A DNA stretch of 12,685 nucleotides from an uncultured Collinsella sp. GTDB lineage: Bacteria; Actinomycetota; Coriobacteriia; Coriobacteriales; Coriobacteriaceae. The notes under the pieces were generated by a model. That model saw nothing but the letters and a program-made list of their open reading frames with translations. It did not search any database and was not told the DNA's origin. Position numbers and translations under genes: made by a program. Location of the stretch: contig CAJKEF010000012.1 of assembly GCA_905198825.1 (NCBI GenBank), forward strand, positions 1-12,685. The letters are read 5' to 3'. Positions 9,597 through 12,685 of the stretch are shown in pieces. Every line of letters starts with the position of its first letter. Position 1 is the first letter of the stretch.

Positions 9597-10952
9597 TTAG
9601 TCCTCGTCTTTTTGGTCTGCGAGCAGCTCCGCGGATGTGGGCCCCAAGATCTCGTCGGCCTCCTCGGCATCTTCCAGCGCGTCGATATCCTTGAGTTTGC
9701 GCTCCATGACGTTGGTGCGCGTGGTGATAATGCCCTCGACCGTTTTGCCCGCGGTCTCGATCTGCTGCTGGGCGCGGCGCAGCGCCTTTTGATAGCGCGG
9801 CAGCTCGGCCTTGACGGCGGAGAGCACTCGCAGTACATCGTCGGTGCGTTTTTGCAGCTTAAACGTTTGGTAACTCATCTGCAGGCTGTTGAGAATGGCT
9901 GCCATGGTGCTGGGGCCGGCAACGTTGACGTGATAGTCGCGGCCCAGGGTCTCGATAAGCCCGGGGCGGCTGACGACCTCGGCGTACAGTCCTTCAAACG
10001 GCACGAACATGATGCCAAAGTTGGTCGTTGCCGGCACACTCAGGTACTTTTCGCAGATATCCTTGGCCTCGCGCTTGACCATGGTGTCGAGCGTCTTGCG
10101 CGCTGCGGCGACGGCCTCAGCGTCACCCGACTCCTGCGCGTCGAGCAAGTGCTCGTACGCGTCGCCCGGAAACTTGGAGTCAATCGGCAGCAGCACGGGG
10201 TCGCCCTCGTCCACCGGCAGCTTGACGGCAAACTCAACGCGCTCCGAGGCACCGGGCTTGGTGGCGACGTTTTCCAGATACTGGTCGGGTGTAAGGATGT
10301 CCGCCAGAATTGCACCCAGCTGCACCTCGCCCAAAATGCCACGCGCCTTCACGTTGCCCAGCACGCGCTTAAGGTCGCCCACGCCGGTGGCGATGGACTG
10401 CATGTCGCCCAGGCCCTTGTACACGGCCTCGAGCTGGTCGCTCACCTGCTTAAACGATGCAGACAGGCGGTCGTTGAGCGTGCGGGAGAGTTTCTCGTCC
10501 ACCGTCGCGCGCATCTGATCGAGTTGCACGTTGTTGTCCTTGCGGATGGCGCCCAGCTGGGCATCGACCGTCTCGCGCACCTTGTCCAGGCGATGCTCGA
10601 TGCCCTCGCGGTTGGCACCGAGCTGTTGGGCCGTCTCGCGGCGCAGGTCATCCATCCGGTCACCAGCTTGCGAAAACTCGCGTGCGATGGTCAGGTAACG
10701 TTGCTGCTCCACGGCCGCATCGGTCGTCTGCTGCTGCGCGATGACATTGGCCGTGCGGCGTGTTTCGACCAGCGCGACGTTCAGGGCATCGAGCGTGCTG
10801 TTGGCCTGCTCGAGCGCCGCGAGCGTCTCCGCGTCGTTGCCGCCACGCTCCCGCAACTCGGCACGCAGGCTCTTGAGCTGAAGGGCGCAAGCCACAGCAA
10901 CCCCCACCGCCACCAAGGCGATCACAACAAGCACAATATCAATAGCAGACAT
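9597..10952 (-). CDS. rmuC: RmuC-family DNA recombination protein
   Basis: The product is 451 residues. It has an N-terminal membrane helix (about 5-26, AIDIVLVVIALVAVGVAVA), a long coiled-coil stretch (about 28-190, rich in Gln, Glu, Arg, Ala), and then the RmuC core. Core hallmarks are GILGE (205-209), the LPIDSKFP strand with Asp258 that resembles a PD-(D/E)XK nuclease site, FVPFEGLYAEV, and GPSTMAAILNSLQM (346-359). The acidic C-terminus ends DQKDED. E. coli RmuC limits recombination at short inverted repeats; its biochemical activity is unproven, so the nuclease role is inference from the fold. The start at 10952 (MSAIDIV) places the membrane helix first and has a GGCGGAG site. The frame extends upstream to 10985 without a better one. 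It is the first of three DNA-maintenance genes on this strand. Confidence 0.94.
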   Translation of the reverse strand: MSAIDIVLVVIALVAVGVAVACALQLKSLRAELRERGGNDAETLAALEQANSTLDALNVALVETRRTANVIAQQQTTDAAVEQQRYLTIAREFSQAGDRMDDLRRETAQQLGANREGIEHRLDKVRETVDAQLGAIRKDNNVQLDQMRATVDEKLSRTLNDRLSASFKQVSDQLEAVYKGLGDMQSIATGVGDLKRVLGNVKARGILGEVQLGAILADILTPDQYLENVATKPGASERVEFAVKLPVDEGDPVLLPIDSKFPGDAYEHLLDAQESGDAEAVAAARKTLDTMVKREAKDICEKYLSVPATTNFGIMFVPFEGLYAEVVSRPGLIETLGRDYHVNVAGPSTMAAILNSLQMSYQTFKLQKRTDDVLRVLSAVKAELPRYQKALRRAQQQIETAGKTVEGIITTRTNVMERKLKDIDALEDAEEADEILGPTSAELLADQKDED

Positions 10953-11076
10953 AAACTCCGCCCAACAAACCCAATCGAGCACCAATCAAAACCGCAATCA
11001 ATCTTACCCCGCCACACACACGGATCACTCACTGCCTTGCAGACATATTTCTCTTAGAGCCGCGGTCGCTAAAATG

Positions 11077-11499
11077 CTAACTCTCCCAGCCGGTGCGGAT
11101 GGTTGTCATGACGTCGCCTAGGCGCTGGCCGAGGGCTGACAGATGTTGGAGCACCTCGTTGGGCGATGCGCCGTTGAGGATGCACGTGAGGGCATACGAC
11201 GCCAGAAAGATGACCGCAAGCCCCAGCGGGATGAGCACGATCATCGCCAATGTGCGCAGGCGCTGGCCCACGCGGCGACGACGCGCACGACGCTTGTCGA
11301 ACGCGAGCTCCTGCGCATATGAATCTTGCTGTACGGAATAGGCCTCTGGTGCCGATTCGCCCGCAGGCGAAACCGCAGGCGTGGCATTTTGCGCAGGGGG
11401 CTGGGCTGCCGCCCCCTGCATTTGCATCTCCATGAGTCGTTGCTGCTGACGCAGCATGCGCTCAGCTTGTTGCTGCGGAGTCTCAAGAAACAGATCCAT
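11077..11499 (-). CDS. Small single-pass membrane protein of unknown function
   Basis: I do not recognise this 140-residue protein. Residues 1-28 are rich in Gln, Met and Arg (ETPQQQAERMLRQQQRLMEM) and probably helical. Residues 29-60 are a Pro/Ala/Ser/Gln linker. A strongly basic patch (KRRARRRR, 69-76) is followed by one membrane helix (about 85-107) and a short tail (108-140). By the positive-inside rule the N-terminus is cytoplasmic and the tail is outside. The start at 11499 is set by GGAGG five bases upstream; the frame's TTG at 11511 overlaps that site. It ends 124 bases before rmuC with no clear terminator, so it may be co-transcribed with rmuC. No catalytic motif is visible. Confidence 0.8.
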   Translation of the reverse strand: MDLFLETPQQQAERMLRQQQRLMEMQMQGAAAQPPAQNATPAVSPAGESAPEAYSVQQDSYAQELAFDKRRARRRRVGQRLRTLAMIVLIPLGLAVIFLASYALTCILNGASPNEVLQHLSALGQRLGDVMTTIRTGWES

Positions 11500-11504
11500 G
11501 TTGG

Positions 11505-11509
11505 CCTCC
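11505..11509 (-). promoter_or_regulatory. Ribosome binding site of the 140-aa membrane protein gene
   Basis: GGAGG on the minus strand with a five-base spacer to the ATG at 11499. It lies inside the alternative TTG-initiated reading and so argues for the ATG start. Confidence 0.7.
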
Positions 11510-11580
11510 AAAATCGGAGCATTCGACGCTTACGCCCAGCATCCCGCACCATCGCGGCCGCGGCAACGAAATCCGCGGCA

Positions 11581-11740
11581 ATAGCTATGAAGATTCTTGC
11601 TGACAAAAACTGTCGAAAACCTCAACAACTCCCCTGCCAGCACTTTCTCTGAGCTTTTTTCGCCAACAATCTTTTGGCCTTCCACCCTTACGCCAACTGA
11701 CCAAAATCTAACCAAAAGCTTGACGAAAATTGTGAAGACA
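11581..11740. other. AT-rich gene-free segment upstream of the 140-aa membrane protein gene
   Basis: G+C is about 43% by hand count, against roughly 60% for the surrounding genes. The minus-strand T-rich character and the position fit a promoter/leader region for the gene at 11499. No -35/-10 pair is good enough to call; the best is TTGTCA at 11606-11601 with TATTGC 17 bases on, which is poor. The segment also contains GACA-AAAAC-TGTC (11602-11614), a small inverted repeat, and ACCAAAA twice at 11-12-base spacing (from about 11700). Open frames here look spurious: they run through the terminator and have no ribosome binding site. Confidence 0.4.
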
Positions 11741-11752
11741 GGGACCCCCCAC

Positions 11753-11780
11753 AAAAAGTGCCGCCCCAAAGGGGCGGCAC
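11753..11780 (-). terminator. Strong intrinsic terminator downstream of the 208-aa membrane protein gene
   Basis: Arms 11758-11767 and 11771-11780 (GTGCCGCCCC / GGGGCGGCAC) form a perfect 10-bp GC-rich stem with a three-base loop. On the minus strand TTTTT then GTGGGGGG follow. It is the strongest terminator in the window and sits about 180 bases beyond the stop at 11963. Minus-strand transcripts would therefore include the structured region 11781-11945. Confidence 0.88.
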
Positions 11781-11822
11781 ACAAACCAATCTATTAGCCA
11801 AAACTCGTTGGCAAGCCCGCGT

Positions 11823-11908
11823 CGTCAGACCCGCGGCGCATGCCTTTGCCTCGCGCGACTCTGCGAAGCCGTGAGCGAGAGGGAAAGGGATGCGCCGCGG
11901 GTCTGACG
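11823..11908. repeat. Long inverted repeat (19-bp perfect arms, 86-nt imperfect hairpin)
   Basis: The left arm 11823-11841 (CGTCAGACCCGCGGCGCAT) is the exact reverse complement of 11890-11908. Pairing continues inward imperfectly: CCTTT (11843-11847) with AAAGG (11884-11888), then CC-TC and CGC segments against GAGAGG and GCG, leaving an apical loop near 11858-11873. It lies in the presumed 3' untranslated region of the gene ending at 11963. No T-tract follows directly on either strand, so it is not itself a standard terminator. No target-site duplication is evident at its ends. Confidence 0.85.
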
Positions 11909-11910
11909 TC

Positions 11911-11945
11911 CGGAGCGGTGAAATCAGCAGTTGCCCTGCGCTCCG
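11911..11945. repeat. Second stem-loop next to the long inverted repeat
   Basis: CGGAGCG (11911-11917) is the exact reverse complement of CGCTCCG (11939-11945), giving a 7-bp stem with a 21-base loop. It is only two bases from the 86-nt hairpin and 17 bases past the stop codon at 11963. Together they could form one folded RNA ending at the terminator at 11758-11780. Confidence 0.6.
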
Positions 11946-11962
11946 TGGTCGGTGAGGACAGA

Positions 11963-12589
11963 CTACATGCCCGCGAGACCTCGGGCGGCGGTGGCGCACA
12001 TAAACGCCAAGGCTAAAATCACGAGTGAGCCCGCGATGTCTGCCAGCACGCCCATTGCACGGCGCTCAAACAACCAACTCTCAAAGTGCGGAGCGACGTT
12101 GCGCCAAACACGCCACAGCAAGATGCCCATACCGATGACGCCCGGGATATTGAGCAGTAGGATCTCGGAGCACAAAAGACCGATCAGGTTGCCGGCGACA
12201 AAACCAGCGTCGCCCTCGCAGTATTTGCGATAAATCATGTACAACATGTACGCCACAAACGGCTGCAGGCACGCAGAGATAAACGTAACCACCATCGAGG
12301 GGTCCTGAGAAAAGACATCGGTGAGTTTATCGACACTCGTGGCATCTTTCGAAGCCAAGAACAAGCCAATGACCACCACGGGCACCACGCCCAAGATAAC
12401 CTCGACCAGAGTAAACAACTTAGCAGTCAGATCCTCGCTAGCCGTATTGAGGTGAGGCGCCCACTCAGGATGAGCGCCGACCTTCTTGTCCTTCTCGGCA
12501 CGATCGGCCTTTTTGCCCTCGGCAACCCGACGACCAGGATCCTTGCGAGTTCCCGCCGCAGCAACCCGAGCCCGAGACTTCTTACCCAT
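11963..12589 (-). CDS. Polytopic membrane protein of unknown function
   Basis: I do not recognise this 208-residue protein. A highly charged, lysine/arginine-rich N-terminus (1-40, GKKSRARV...KKADRAEKDKK) precedes about four hydrophobic segments (62-79, 98-120, 130-160, 180-200). The third is long and could be two short helices. A conserved-looking aromatic stretch, LLWRVWRNVAPHFESWLFERR (158-177), lies between helices three and four. No catalytic motif or signal peptidase site is seen. The basic N-terminus is probably cytoplasmic and could contact nucleic acid or ribosomes, but that is only a guess. The start at 12589 (MGKKSRARV) has GAGGTG upstream; the frame's GTG at 12598 overlaps this. 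It seems to be a single-gene unit: a terminator tail lies upstream at the window edge and a strong terminator lies downstream. Confidence 0.8.
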   Translation of the reverse strand: MGKKSRARVAAAGTRKDPGRRVAEGKKADRAEKDKKVGAHPEWAPHLNTASEDLTAKLFTLVEVILGVVPVVVIGLFLASKDATSVDKLTDVFSQDPSMVVTFISACLQPFVAYMLYMIYRKYCEGDAGFVAGNLIGLLCSEILLLNIPGVIGMGILLWRVWRNVAPHFESWLFERRAMGVLADIAGSLVILALAFMCATAARGLAGM

Positions 12590-12667
12590 AACCAACACCT
12601 CACAAGAGGAAACGAATAGCCAACGCTACCCAGTGTACCCTCTAAGCAACGTCACCGCCCCAACCGG

Positions 12668-12685
12668 CCCCCACAAAAACGTGCC
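12668..12685 (-). terminator. Probable terminator tail of a gene beyond the right edge (truncated)
   Basis: On the minus strand the window begins GGCACG-TTTTT-GTGGGGG. Apart from one extra base this is the same as the 3' arm end and T-tract of the terminator at 11745-11762. The hairpin's other arm is outside the window, so this rests on the resemblance alone. Confidence 0.5.

Noticed and set aside
11530..11784. Minus-strand open frame of 84 codons in the intergenic region
   Set aside because: It begins inside the strong terminator hairpin, has no ribosome binding site and shows no recognisable protein features.
11823..11908. Miniature transposable element or integron attC site
   Set aside because: No target-site duplication flanks the arms, and the attC core motifs (RYYYAAC/GTTRRRY) are absent. 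A repeat search is needed before a mobile label is justified.
12599..12667. Promoter for the 208-aa membrane protein (TACACT as -10)
   Set aside because: No acceptable -35 hexamer lies at 16-18 bases, so it cannot be supported from sequence alone.

Overview
The window is about 60% GC. Nine of its ten genes lie on the minus strand; the exception is a partial plus-strand gene at the left edge. Protein style, base composition and gene content point to a gut actinobacterium of the class Coriobacteriia, most like Collinsella. That assignment is inference from the look of the proteins, not from a search. Nothing here looks like a phage, insertion sequence, CRISPR array, tRNA or rRNA.

Left part (1-3103): the window opens inside a GntR-type regulator of which only the C-terminal UTRA ligand domain is visible. 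It converges on a GNAT acetyltransferase, with 21 bases between their stop codons. Upstream of the GNAT gene (to its right) lie a threonine-aldolase-family PLP enzyme and an integral-membrane PAP2 phosphatase.

Middle (3160-9473): a long mfd (transcription-repair coupling factor), nth (endonuclease III) and a single ABC exporter half-transporter. Minus-strand transcription runs ABC exporter, nth, mfd, PAP2, aldolase, GNAT. Spacings of about 30-60 bases suggest ABC-nth and mfd-PAP2-aldolase are co-transcribed. Hairpins with short T-tracts sit just ahead of the ribosome binding sites of mfd and of the GNAT gene, so these may be attenuators or partial terminators.

Right part (9597-12685): rmuC, ending at its own terminator, then two membrane-anchored proteins I cannot name (140 and 208 aa). 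Between those two is the only long gene-free stretch (11500-11962). It holds an AT-rich segment, a strong minus-strand terminator, a 19-bp perfect inverted repeat forming an 86-nt imperfect hairpin, and a further 7-bp-stem hairpin. Three DNA-maintenance genes (rmuC, nth, mfd) share this short segment and strand, so the region is best read as a conserved housekeeping neighbourhood. The structured intergenic block at 11758-11945 is the least explained part.
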